Assembly (NCBI GenBank): GCA_038502055.1
Contig: JAXRKN010000043.1
Span: 7,750,001-7,814,000, forward strand
DNA: 64,000 nucleotides
Source: Tanytarsus gracilentus
Taxonomy: Eukaryota; Arthropoda; Insecta; Diptera; Chironomidae
Direction: 5' to 3'
The notes under the pieces were generated by a model that had not been told where the DNA came from, made no database searches, and was given only the letters and a program-made list of their open reading frames with translations. Positions 52,626-62,400 of this stretch are shown here, in pieces (the stretch's first letter is position 1; every line of letters starts with the position of its first letter). A program made the translations under genes and the position numbers.

Positions 52626-55600
52626 ATGCAATTTATAAAATGGATTTTAATGTTATTCTTTGCTCATCAAACGTATGGCAGTAAGTTAAAGTGATGAAAT
52701 TTGCTAAACTAAAACTTTTGTTACAAAAATATCTCCACCCATTTTTAGCTGCTGTTCATTTTGAAGCAAATCCCGATGCCAAACGTCTCTATGACGATTT
52801 GCTTAGCAATTATAATCGATTAATTCGCCCGGTTGTTAATAACACTGAAACATTGACGGTTTGGATTGGATTGAAAGTGACACAAATTTTGGAGGTGTCA
52901 CTTAGGAATCAAGTTATGACAACAAATTTATGGTAAGTATTTCAGAAGAAAAAATGTTCAAACTATATAGTGAGTTATGCAGTATTCAACTTTAAATTAT
53001 TACAGTGGCAATTTTTCCGATACACTGTAGTTTCCACCCCTTAATTTTTGAAATTATTCAAGCTTTAATTACTTTTAGGGTCAAGCAAAAGTGGTATGAC
53101 TACAAGCTCAAATGGGATCCAGAGGAATATGGAGGGGTTGAAATGCTTTATGTACCCTCTGAACAAATTTGGTTACCCGATGTTGTGTTGTTTAATAACT
53201 GGGATGGAAACTATGAAGTGACGTTGATGACGAAAGCGACTCTAAAATATGATGGAGAAGTCTTCTGGCAACCCCCCGCGATTTATAAAGTGAAGTTGTT
53301 CCTTAATTTAACCGCTTAATTAACTTAATTTTAGTTTAATTAAGATGCTTTGAACATCCTACCCCCTCTCCCCTTCTCCTTCCCATACTAGTGCACAAAA
53401 ATACACATAACAATCATAACACAAAGTCAGATAATACACTCAGAAATAATTTCAATTGTGCTCAAACTTGATCCGAGTTTAAACCTAGCTTTGGACCCTA
53501 ATTAATAAAATTTGAAGTCATTTAGGTCACCCCTTACAAGATGGCTGGTGTTAAAAACGCTCATAACACTCCATACACTTGGAAATCATTTTTCTTGTGC
53601 CCATTGCTATAAACATACTAGAATAATTTGTTCTTAATCTCAATTTGAGCCCTAATAATTAAGATTCACTTAATAAGATGGTCATTGCAAACAGTCTATG
53701 GAACAATATGATCTGTAACACCCATACCTACCAATTACGTTGAGACAAAAACTTAAGAGAATTCATTTTGTTCATGTATTCTAATTAAAAACAAGAATAA
53801 CTTGCAATATATCAAAATTTGTTTAATGAATTACGAACGTCTCTCAAATTACTTACGATCAATTAGGGGTTAAATGGGCATGCGTTAAATTTAATAAATT
53901 ATAAATGCCTGATGTTAGCTGCCGCAACTTATTGGGGATTTTTTTTCTTGGCATAGCTTTTAATATCCCTTAAGATATACTTAGCTGTCTGATTTACTAA
54001 TGTCAGCTCCAGTCTGTTTTGTTTTTATTGTTTTTTTTTAATTTTTTGTTTTTTTTTTATTTTTTGTATTTTTCTGTATTTTTTTTTGGTTTTTTTTTGT
54101 TTTTTTTTTGTGTTTTTTTTTGTATTTTTTTTATATTTTTTTGTTTTTTTGGATTTTTTTATTTTTTTGGCTTTTTTTGTTTTTTTTGTATTTTTTTTAT
54201 TTTTTTTGGCTTTTTTTTGTATTTTTTTATTTTTTTTGTTTTTTTTTATTTATTTTTTGTTTTTTTTTATTTTTTTTGTATTTTTTTTATATTTTTTTTA
54301 TTTTTTTTTGGATTTTTTATGTTTTTTTTATTTTTTTTTGCTTTTTTTGTTTTTTTATTTTTTTTTTGGTTTTTTATATTTTATATTTTTTTTTTTGGAT
54401 TTTTTATGTTTTTTTTTATTTTTTTTTTGGTTTTTTATGTTTTTTATTTTTTTTTATTTTTTTTTATGTTTTTTTTATGTTAACTTAAAGCACCGTTTAT
54501 GGCGATACTTGAGCTCAACAATAGCGAGGGCATAGCGGACATTTGTGATCTGCGCATGTACCCGTAATTAGGTAGACAGTGTACGCCTTGTCATTTGCTC
54601 CTCGACTACAACTGGTATCTTGATGGCAACGAGGTCATCTCGTGGCAAATTCTGTTGATGAGTGACCATCATCATCTCTTCAATAGAGCGTGCCGAAGTT
54701 TAAAATCATCTGCGTTTAAGCAAAATGTGCTTCTTTTGCAAACACGTGCACACAAATCCTTCTTACTATTGCGGACATCCGAGTACACAAGATTGCGCTT
54801 CTTTGAGCTTGAACCCTTCAGCATATCTTGTCTCATTTCTATGACGTGTGTCATGCAAAAGCACATATTGCAGACGTAGGTTCATCCATTGTTGGTGGAT
54901 TTGCATATTTCTGCGCTTCAAAATTTTGCATGTTGCTTCTTCGACGTTTTGAATTACTGAAATGAGATGTTGCCAATCACACCGAGCTGACTAGAGATCC
55001 TTAAATAACCGGTTTTCACGATTTCGGTTTAACCGGTTTTAAAAAGCTCATCCATACGCGGTGCTTATCAGCAGGTTAACCGGTTATGAGTTTTTATCTA
55101 AATTTCTGAGAAAAACACGGATTTTTTTTAAAAAAAACAACAAATTTTAAATAAAGGAAAATTTAATTTAATACACGTTAAAAAACTTAAAAACTAAATA
55201 ACAAAGATTAATTTAACTTATTTCTAAAATAACACTTCGAGACATAGGCAATTGCACTTTGATGTTTTCATCGGCCAAGTCGGATTGAAAGAGCTTGCTG
55301 ACTAGATGATTTGCTTCCGAAAAACGACGTAAGCATCTGCTACCGACAAAAAATATTAAAAAACTACTATATTCTTCAGAATAATTACCGTAACACTTTT
55401 TGTCTCGCGTTGTCGAAAATCCAAAATTCACTTCATTTTTTTAATAAAATAAATCACTTTAAACTGAATTGTGATAAAGCGTGAAAGTATTGAATAAAAC
55501 AAAACTTTTGATATCTTAATATCTGAAACATGAGAAACGTAAGTTTAGTGGACATTTAGTACCTGATTTTTCACAATATTAGTATTTGTAAGACCTAGGT

Positions 55601-58600
55601 TTATTAAAATAAACATCAAAAACGGTTAAAAACATTGATAATTTTTATAAATTTAAATTGTAATTTTTTAATAAAATTGAAAATAATTTCAAAAAGTAGA
55701 AAAACCGGTTAACCGAAAGAAAAACTTTATCATTTTGGTGAAATTTGTTATTCCAAAATTTCCGGTGAAAACCGGTTATAACCGAACCGGTGAAAACCGT
55801 GACGGATCTCTAGAGCTGACATAAAAAAATTCAATTTTTGAAAATACGTTACAGATATAGATTTAAAAAAATCGTCAGAATTTTTGTAACGTATTTTCAA
55901 AAATTGAATTTTTTTATGTCATCTCGGTATGTTTGCGTAACCTCATTTTAATTCAAAACGTCGAACGGAAAACATGGAAAACAAAATGCAAAAAAATGAC
56001 AAAGATTTGGCCAGCTGGAAAGCACCCAACTTTGATCATCCTCCAACCGATGAGGAATTGCTTGATACTTATAAAAGATACAAGCAACTCGTCGGCGAGG
56101 ATGACTACAAAGTGGGTGTTACTAAGGCTGGTCATTTGGAAAAGCGCTATGGTCTTAAGGCCATTTACCAGCGCCTCTCCGCCTTGAGTATTTTTGCCAT
56201 TTGCGACTATGAGATCGCCATTACGATCGAAGCGCAAATGAAAAAAATACTCAAGGCCGACGGGCACTGCGTTAATTCATTTAAAGATCTTGACGAGACC
56301 GGTGTTTGGAGCTCAGGTGGAGATGCTTACGTGTACTTGACTCGGCTGAAGGAAAATCTTTTCCAATGTCCGATGTCAAAGTGCACGTACACCTCGGAGT
56401 TGGAGTTTGTCCAAGAGCATTTGCAAGGGCACGATTTCTATCGTGTCGCAAAAAAGCACTTTGATGAACTTCAACTCTTGGGTATTCAAGTGTCTGCACG
56501 TGAGCTCCAAACGCTGGTTCCAGTTGCTTATAAGCACCGCGTATGGATGAGCACAAGTTGTGAGCACTGTGGTAAGGAGTTTGCGGATGGTGGAATGGCA
56601 GCTTCTCATCGCAGTAATTGCAAGAGCAACGAGTTACGCAGCTATGCATGTCAGGAAGTTGGTTGTGCCTACTCTGCAAAGTCTTTTGCAGACTTCCAGA
56701 AGCACGAACGCCAACATGCTAAAGATGCGCAACTCGTTGCTCGGGGGGCAAATTTTGTGTGCAGTGTTTGCGGGAAGACCTTCGGCTCAAACGCACTTAA
56801 ACTTCGGCACGAGCGCACTCATCAGCAGGCTTGCCACGAGTGCCCTCGTTGCCATAAGAAGTTTAGTCGAAGGGACAACCTCACTAAACACATGCGCAAT
56901 CACAATGCTTGTCCTCCTATTGTTGCTCAGCCATAAACGGTGCTTTAAGTTAACATTAAAAAAACATAAAAAAACCAAAAAAAAAATAAAAAAAAACATA
57001 AAAAAGCAAAAAAATAAAAAAACATTAAAAAGCAAAAAAAAAATAAAAAACATAATAAAAGCAAAAAAAAATACAAAAATACAAAAAAAAACAAAAAAAT
57101 ATAAAAAAAATACAAAAAAAATAAAAAAAAACAAAAAATAAATAAAAAAAAATAAAAAAGCAAAAAAAAAACAAAAAAAAATAAAAAATAAAAAAGCAAA
57201 AAAAAAATAAAAAATCCAAAAAAAATATAAAAAAATACAAAAAAACACAAAAAAAAACAAAAAAAAAATAAAAAAATACAAAAAAAACAAAAAAAAAATA
57301 AAAAAAACAAAAAAAAACAAAAAACACAAAAAATCCAAAAAAAAAACTAAAAACTAAAAACAAAAAACTAAAAAACACAAAGAAATTAAGTTAGGTCATC
57401 TCATTCAGACGTCAATGACCCCAATTCCAATCGTTCCAATTTAGACGCTTAATTGATATAATTTGGGGTCATTAGGGACACTTAGAACAACCCCTACACG
57501 ATAACTAGTGTTCAAAATATGCATTACACCCAAAAATACACTCGGAAATCATTTTAATTGTGCGCATTGCTAAAAAATACAGAAACATATTTTGTGAACC
57601 CGGTCTTTACCTAACTAAGGGCCCTAATTGACTTAATTTTAGGTCACTTAGAATACTTAGAACACCCACCACATAATAACTACTTCGCAAAATATACATA
57701 ACAAAGTCAGATAATACACTCAGAAATAGTTTTAATTGTGAAAGTTGTTCCTTAATTAGACGCCCTGATTAACTCCTTGCCCTAATTAATAATTATTTCA
57801 TGCATTATAGTTTATCTCAGTCTTTAGTTGTTCACCGTTGATATCAAATATTTGCTTTTTCGTCCCCTTTACACGTTATATTTTAAACCTATTTTTTTCG
57901 TTCCAATTTAGATGCTTAATTGATTTAATTTGGTGTCATAAGGGTCACTTAGAACAACCCCTACACGATCACGATAACTAGTGTGCATAACACTTAAAAT
58001 ACACTCAGAAATCATTTTTAGTAAACGCTTGCCACGAGTGCCCTCGTTGCCATAAGAAGTTTGGTCGAAAGGACCATCTCGCTAGACACATGCGCAAGCA
58101 CAAAGTTTGCCCTCCTATTGTTAACTCAGCCATAAACGGTGCTTGATGTTAACATTTAAAAATATATAAAAAATCTAAAAAAACATAAAAAAAACTAAAA
58201 ATACACAAAAAACAAAGAAATTAAGTTAGGTCATCTCATTCAGACGTCAATGACCCCAAATTTTATCAATTTTGCTCGATTTCAAATTTTTTAGCTCTGA
58301 GATTGAAAGTCTTAAATTTCTAGAATTAGAAAGCGAGATTTTTTTTCACAGTGCTAATTTTCAATTAACTTCGTTAACTAATAAAAATTTAAAAAATTAC
58401 AGAGCTCATGTGAGATGAACGTTGAATATTTCCCGTACGACGAGCAAAGTTGCTTTATGAAATTTGGTAGTTGGACATACAACGGCAATCAAGTGGATCT
58501 AAAACATTTGGATCAAATTGCCGGCTCAAATTTAGTTCCAATCGGTATTGATTTGTCGGAATTCTATCTCAGTGTCGAATGGGATGTTCTTGAGGTGCCG

Positions 58601-59484
58601 GCAACACGTAATGAAGAATATTATCCCGGCTATGATGAACCCTTCTCCGATATTACCTTCAAATTAACAATGCGTCGCAAAACACTCTTTTATACCGTTA
58701 ATCTAATCATTCCGTGCGTAGGAATAACATTCTTGACCGTCTTGGTATTTTACCTCCCATCAGACTCGGGTGAAAAGGTGAGCTATGATGATTTGAATCA
58801 CGCAACGCTTTTCTTAATGATCTCAATTTTCATTCAGGTTACACTTTGCATCTCCATTCTCGTCTCGTTGACTGTCTTCTTTTTGCTGCTCGCCGAAATT
58901 ATTCCACCGACATCGCTGGCTATTCCTCTTCTCGGAAAGTATCTGCTATTCACGATGATTTTGGTATCTTTATCTGTGTGGACGACCGTGTGCATTTTAA
59001 ATCTTCACTATCGGTGAGTGAATTGAATTTTATGAAAATTTTCAGCATCCTTTTTTAAATCCCACTAGATCATCGTCAACTCATGTCATGTCTCCGATGG
59101 TCAAGCGTGTCTTTCTTGGATTTATGCCTCGCATTTTAATGATGCGTCGAACGAAATACACTCTGCCCGAATATGATGATACCATTCATACGAATGAGAT
59201 AGACATGAGGGATCATTATCGGGAAATGAATGTCGATTACTCGAATGAATACAAGGATAATAATGGCCATCAGGATTATGAAAATATGCCACCAGCGCAT
59301 CATCAAGGTATAAAATATATGAAATTCATTACGATTCATTGATGATAATCTTTTGCTTGAAATTTGTCTCACAGAACCAGAACAAATCATCATTCCACGT
59401 ACATTGACCGCGGAAATTCATGCTGCAATTCAATCAGTTCGATTCATTGCTCAACACATTAAGGATGCTGATAGAGATAATGAG
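52626..59484 (+). CDS. Nicotinic acetylcholine receptor subunit, beta1-like (3' end beyond window)
   Basis: Coding exons 52626-52680, 52749-52932, 53079-53289, 58403-58777, 58838-59013, 59069-59307 and 59375-59484 give the first 450 residues. In order there are a signal peptide, the ligand-binding domain with [40 protein letters not shown] and the Cys-loop ([15 protein letters not shown]), then TM1 ([20 protein letters not shown]), TM2 ([20 protein letters not shown]) and TM3. The cytoplasmic loop starts [16 protein letters not shown] and has [14 protein letters not shown] and [16 protein letters not shown]. Loop C reads [10 protein letters not shown], lacking the adjacent cysteines that define alpha subunits, so this is a non-alpha subunit. 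The loop motifs fit insect beta1. The TM4 exon was not found before 64000. It forms cation channels with alpha subunits at cholinergic synapses. Intron 3 is 5.1 kb and full of repeats. Confidence 0.92.
53290..53990 (+). repeat. Diverged satellite-like units in receptor intron 3, left block
   Basis: Recurring words such as ATACACTCAGAAATAATTT, AATTGTG, CCCTAATTAA and CATAACAC recur at irregular spacing of roughly 140-280 bases. They recur right of the palindromic element at 57424-58027. The first unit starts at the splice donor itself (GTGAAGTTGTTCCTTAATTT), and the same string recurs at about 57737. Confidence 0.65.
54500..54950 (-). pseudogene. Decayed inverted copy of the zinc-finger gene
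   Basis: Read on the minus strand, the block starts with the same leader as the intact copy (AATTCAAAACGTCGAA). It then has an NPPTMDE-like start corresponding to HPPTDEE of the intact protein. Later come recognisable stretches such as TTTAAACTTCGGCACG, TGCCACGAG.TGACCTCGTTGCCAT and GCCATAAACGGTGCTTTAAG. About half the coding length is missing and stops and insertions break the frame. It is a dead copy in head-to-head orientation to 55974-56936. Confidence 0.8.
54984..55820 (-). mobile_element. hAT-like element remnant with 8-bp target duplication
   Basis: Spans 54992-55812 (821 bp). It has terminal inverted repeats TAGAGATCC...GGATCTCTA that extend imperfectly through ACCGGTTTTCAC-type sequence. 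Identical 8-mers GAGCTGAC lie at 54984-54991 and 55813-55820. On the minus strand, 55431-55213 encodes a short frame containing [17 protein letters not shown] and [14 protein letters not shown]. This resembles the C-terminal dimerisation region of hAT transposases. The rest of the transposase is gone, so the element cannot move on its own. It inserted into the left half of the palindromic element after that half was formed. Confidence 0.82.
55817..55920. repeat. Central palindrome of the zinc-finger element
   Basis: Arm TGACATAAAAAAATTCAATT (from 55817) continues to about 55853. It is the reverse complement of the arm ending AATTGAATTTTTTTATGTCA near 55920. The loop of about 30 bases contains AAAAAAATCG. 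It lies between the start regions of the two head-to-head zinc-finger copies and could act as a shared promoter or the fold-back centre. Confidence 0.85.
55974..56936 (+). CDS. C2H2 zinc-finger protein carried by the palindromic element
   Basis: An uninterrupted, intronless frame of 320 residues. The N-terminal 120 residues have no domain I recognise ([20 protein letters not shown], then helical, charged sequence). Five Cys/His units follow: CPMSKC...H..H (132-153), a C2HC-type CEHCGKEF...C (196-216), CQEVGC...H..H (226-248), CSVCGKTF...H..H (263-283) and CPRCHKKF...H..H (290-310). Fingers 3-5 are closely spaced, as in DNA-binding arrays. The local base composition is visibly GC-richer than the surrounding intron. 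It lies on the same strand as the receptor gene within its intron. It is not a transposase. It could be a captured host gene or an element-encoded DNA-binding protein. A start at 55974 follows the leader shared with the decayed copy. Confidence 0.75.
   Translation: MENKMQKNDKDLASWKAPNFDHPPTDEELLDTYKRYKQLVGEDDYKVGVTKAGHLEKRYGLKAIYQRLSALSIFAICDYEIAITIEAQMKKILKADGHCVNSFKDLDETGVWSSGGDAYVYLTRLKENLFQCPMSKCTYTSELEFVQEHLQGHDFYRVAKKHFDELQLLGIQVSARELQTLVPVAYKHRVWMSTSCEHCGKEFADGGMAASHRSNCKSNELRSYACQEVGCAYSAKSFADFQKHERQHAKDAQLVARGANFVCSVCGKTFGSNALKLRHERTHQQACHECPRCHKKFSRRDNLTKHMRNHNACPPIVAQP
57424..58027 (+). repeat. Diverged satellite-like units in receptor intron 3, right block
   Basis: At least three units with words such as TTCCAATTTAGACGCTTAAT, GGTCACTTAGAACAACCCCT, ACACGATAACTAGTGT and ATACACTCAGAAATCATTTT. 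The block around 57700-57790 shares AAAGTCAGATAATACACTC and the intron-start string with the left block. Units are strongly diverged and of unequal length. Confidence 0.65.
58028..58259 (+). pseudogene. 5'-truncated third copy of the zinc-finger gene end with short A-rich arm
   Basis: The last finger of the element's protein is repeated in frame ([11 protein letters not shown], then [13 protein letters not shown]). It is followed by the GCCATAAACGGTGCTT junction, a much shorter A-rich tract, and the same outer sequence as the intact copy (AAATTAAGTTAGGTCATCTC, ending GACCCCAA at 58259; compare 57424). The 5' part of the gene is absent. Confidence 0.8.
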
Positions 59485-62400
59485 GTGAGTTTTACCAAAC
59501 TTTAAACGAGCGAACTTTTCCTACCAGATAAGCTCTAAAAGCACTAAACAAAAAACTTTCAAAAGCTCTTTTATGTTCCTTCAAAAATCCATTTTTCATT
59601 ATAAATTATGAGATATTTTCGTATGATCAACACGTTTTTCATGCTGCACCGAGAAAATTCCATTTTAAGTACGCTTTTGTGGCATCGCATACTCGAGAAA
59701 ATAACAGCGAAAATGAAGAAATTATCTTTTCTTAAATCGTGATTAATTATCCTTGCGTGTTTCACATCCATAAGGAAATACATTTGCATATACATAGCGA
59801 TGGTGACGGTGTTATAGTGTGCTGCTAATTAATACAATGTGTGATACACATAAAATACTTTAAAATTGTTGTGAACATTTTATGAATATTTTACTGAGGT
59901 TAGATAGAGTGAAAATATAAGTGCAGTAAATTATGAAGGGATTTTTTTATTAAATCTCTTAATTTTGTCTGGATTTATATTTAAATCCTTTTTGAACTCA
60001 AATAAGAAATTAATTAGTTAAAGATCCTTTCAATCAACTTTTTAATCTGCAATTAGTCTCTCTCATAAAATTTAACTATCGTTGCCATCACATTGAATCA
60101 TCAATTTTACACCGCAATTAACGTCACGAAACAATAAATTTATCGACTTAGCGAAGTAGAACTGATAAATTGATTGTGGGAGAAGAAGTGGAGTATAGAA
60201 GGTGATTGTCGTGATCAACTATCTGTAACGATGACGATAGAAATCATTTGGCGTAATTCAATGGCACTAAATCACGCTGTTAATCGCTCTCGATCTCGCA
60301 TGCATGCCAAGAAAAGCGTTTAAGCATACATCTGACAATTTACATAGTTTTCTCATCAAGATGAAGATCTGTGGGAAAATTTATATAAACACACAAGTAC
60401 GACAGTCCTCTGCGGAACGAATGTGATGTGCTTATGATGAAATTGCATCAAATATAAATGACGATGATAAATTTCGAATTTATATGATGAACGTGACTTG
60501 CTTTATTCTCCTGGTTCTTTTTCATATTTTTGGCTCGTGTACGATTGTGAGATTAAAATTTGAAAGACGAAAGAGCTCTCTTGAATGCAATGTCAGTTTA
60601 AAAGCTTTACATTTATTTCCTAATAAAGACAGAAACACATGCACATCCAATTGGTAACAGTTTAATCACAAATTTAAAAAAAGATGCAAGGAGTAAATTT
60701 GCAGTAATTTCTTTAATAAAATTCAGCAGATCAAGAAAAGAAATAAATTTTATTCTTTCAACTCAAGGTTGACACATGAAAGCTCTCACATGAAAGCACT
60801 CATAAAACGGGAATTACATAAAAAATTCATGGTTATAAACTCAAAAAAATAATTTCAAATTTAAAGTTGAAACTTTTGTCATTGCATCAATATCTGATGT
60901 TGCTTAGAATACTCACTTGATAGCGTCTAGATTCGAACGGAATCGGAAATTTCCTCTTCGACCTTACAAAGCGGGAAAAACACTTTTCTCCATCTGGTGA
61001 TGATTGGAAGACATTTAAAATATGCATAAAGGAAAATCGAAAAATTTCTGTCGTAATTCTCAAGCAGCAGGAAATTTTTTTGAGAACTTCCGGAAAAGCA
61101 TTAAAATAAATTTTTACAAATATTTGAATAAGTTTCCTTCACACTTTTCAATTTTCTACTCAAACTCAGGTTAACATAAATCATATATGGAATTTGTCAT
61201 GTTATTTCCTTCATAATTTTGCGTTTGTTAAATTAATCAAAATAAAAAAGTAACATTAAAGAAAAGAATTATAGGGGAAAAAGTGCGGGTTTGAAATTTT
61301 ATTCTATCTGTCGTTGTTTATCTTATTAAACTGCTCTATAAAAGCTTTTTTTCATTTTAAGACGGGAGCACATCTGAAATTGATCCCATGTTAACGATGA
61401 AAATGAAAAATAGGGGATGAAAAAATTGTAAAATCTTTCCAATCAAATTTGAATGATGATTTTTTGAAAGGCACAAAAAAGCTGGGAAATTTGTAAATCT
61501 CTTTCTGTTCATCACCGAAGAGACACTCAACTCTTCTTCCTTAAGGTCTAATGTCATATCCATTAGAGGATACAAGAAATATATATATAGGAAAAATATC
61601 CCTCATCGTTAGATTGAAAAGAAGGAAAAAGATGTTGATGATAGTTTTTTGTTTGTCTGCTCCGAAACCCACCCGAACGATTTAACATCATCAAAAGCAT
61701 TATGTGAGAATGTTACAGGGATGGAAGTCTTGATGTGAATCATCTTATGGAGAATTTAAGGTTGAATTTTTCACTTATTCAAAACTTTCATAACAAAATT
61801 TGTAAAACACTCACACTGCAAAAAGTCAAGACGAGATTAATGCTGGATGATAAAATAAGTGAGTCTTTTTTCTATATCGGGGGATGTTTAAGAGAAGCGG
61901 TGACGAGTCACATCGTAGGTTGCTTATGAAAGCACATTTTTGACATACTCACACATTTCTCGTCTACATTCTCTATGGGGATGTAGTATGTTGTGAATTT
62001 GATATTTTTTTCTCTGTACATGATGACACATATGTGAAGATAATGGCGTATAACAGGCCAGAAGATAAAAAAGCTAGAGTTCACTACATTACAAGCTTCA
62101 TTCAAATCATTTTGCTAAGTCTAGGTTGGGAATTTTTTTTGTAGGCTAAGAGATAATTTTAGGAGGGATTATTTATGTTATCAGGTATAATAAATTTACC
62201 CTCCAACTAGTTCCTCGCTAAACGCGCGACAATAAGACCCGCATTACCGTTGTTACTTGTGAATAATTTTTTTTCTAAGAATAAAAAATTCACTGCTCCA
62301 CCACAACATAAATTATCCCGTATATTGCCACATTATACAATTTACTGTTGTTCATGAGATGGCACAAAATAATGCCATCTTGAGAATTCTCTCTTTACCT

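Larger units (their letters stand above)
54017..57424. mobile_element. Large palindromic element carrying a zinc-finger gene, T-rich and A-rich arms
   Basis: A T-rich tract (54017-54478, runs of T broken by single G or A) is mirrored by an A-rich tract (56956-57372). Just inside them, TTAACTTAAAGCACCGTTTA (54480-54499) is the reverse complement of TAAACGGTGCTTTAAGTTAA near 56935-56954. Inside these, the right half carries an intact zinc-finger frame and the left half a decayed inverted copy. The symmetry centre is a perfect-looking palindrome at 55817-55920. After removing the hAT-like insertion (54992-55812), the left half is shorter, mostly from loss inside the zinc-finger copy. No transposase was recognised. 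The left outer boundary is uncertain. The right boundary is set by shared sequence with the fragment at 58028-58259. Confidence 0.8.

Noticed and set aside
54019..54535. Phe-rich open frames of 120-150 codons in three phases
   Set aside because: They are produced by the T-rich arm of the palindromic element: all three frames are open, with only Phe, Leu, Cys, Tyr, Ile and Val. Low complexity, not genes.
56787..57378. Overlapping Phe-rich minus-strand frames and a Lys-rich plus-strand frame
   Set aside because: Mirror case of the left arm: A-rich tract read on either strand. The minus-strand frame also runs antisense into the zinc-finger gene.
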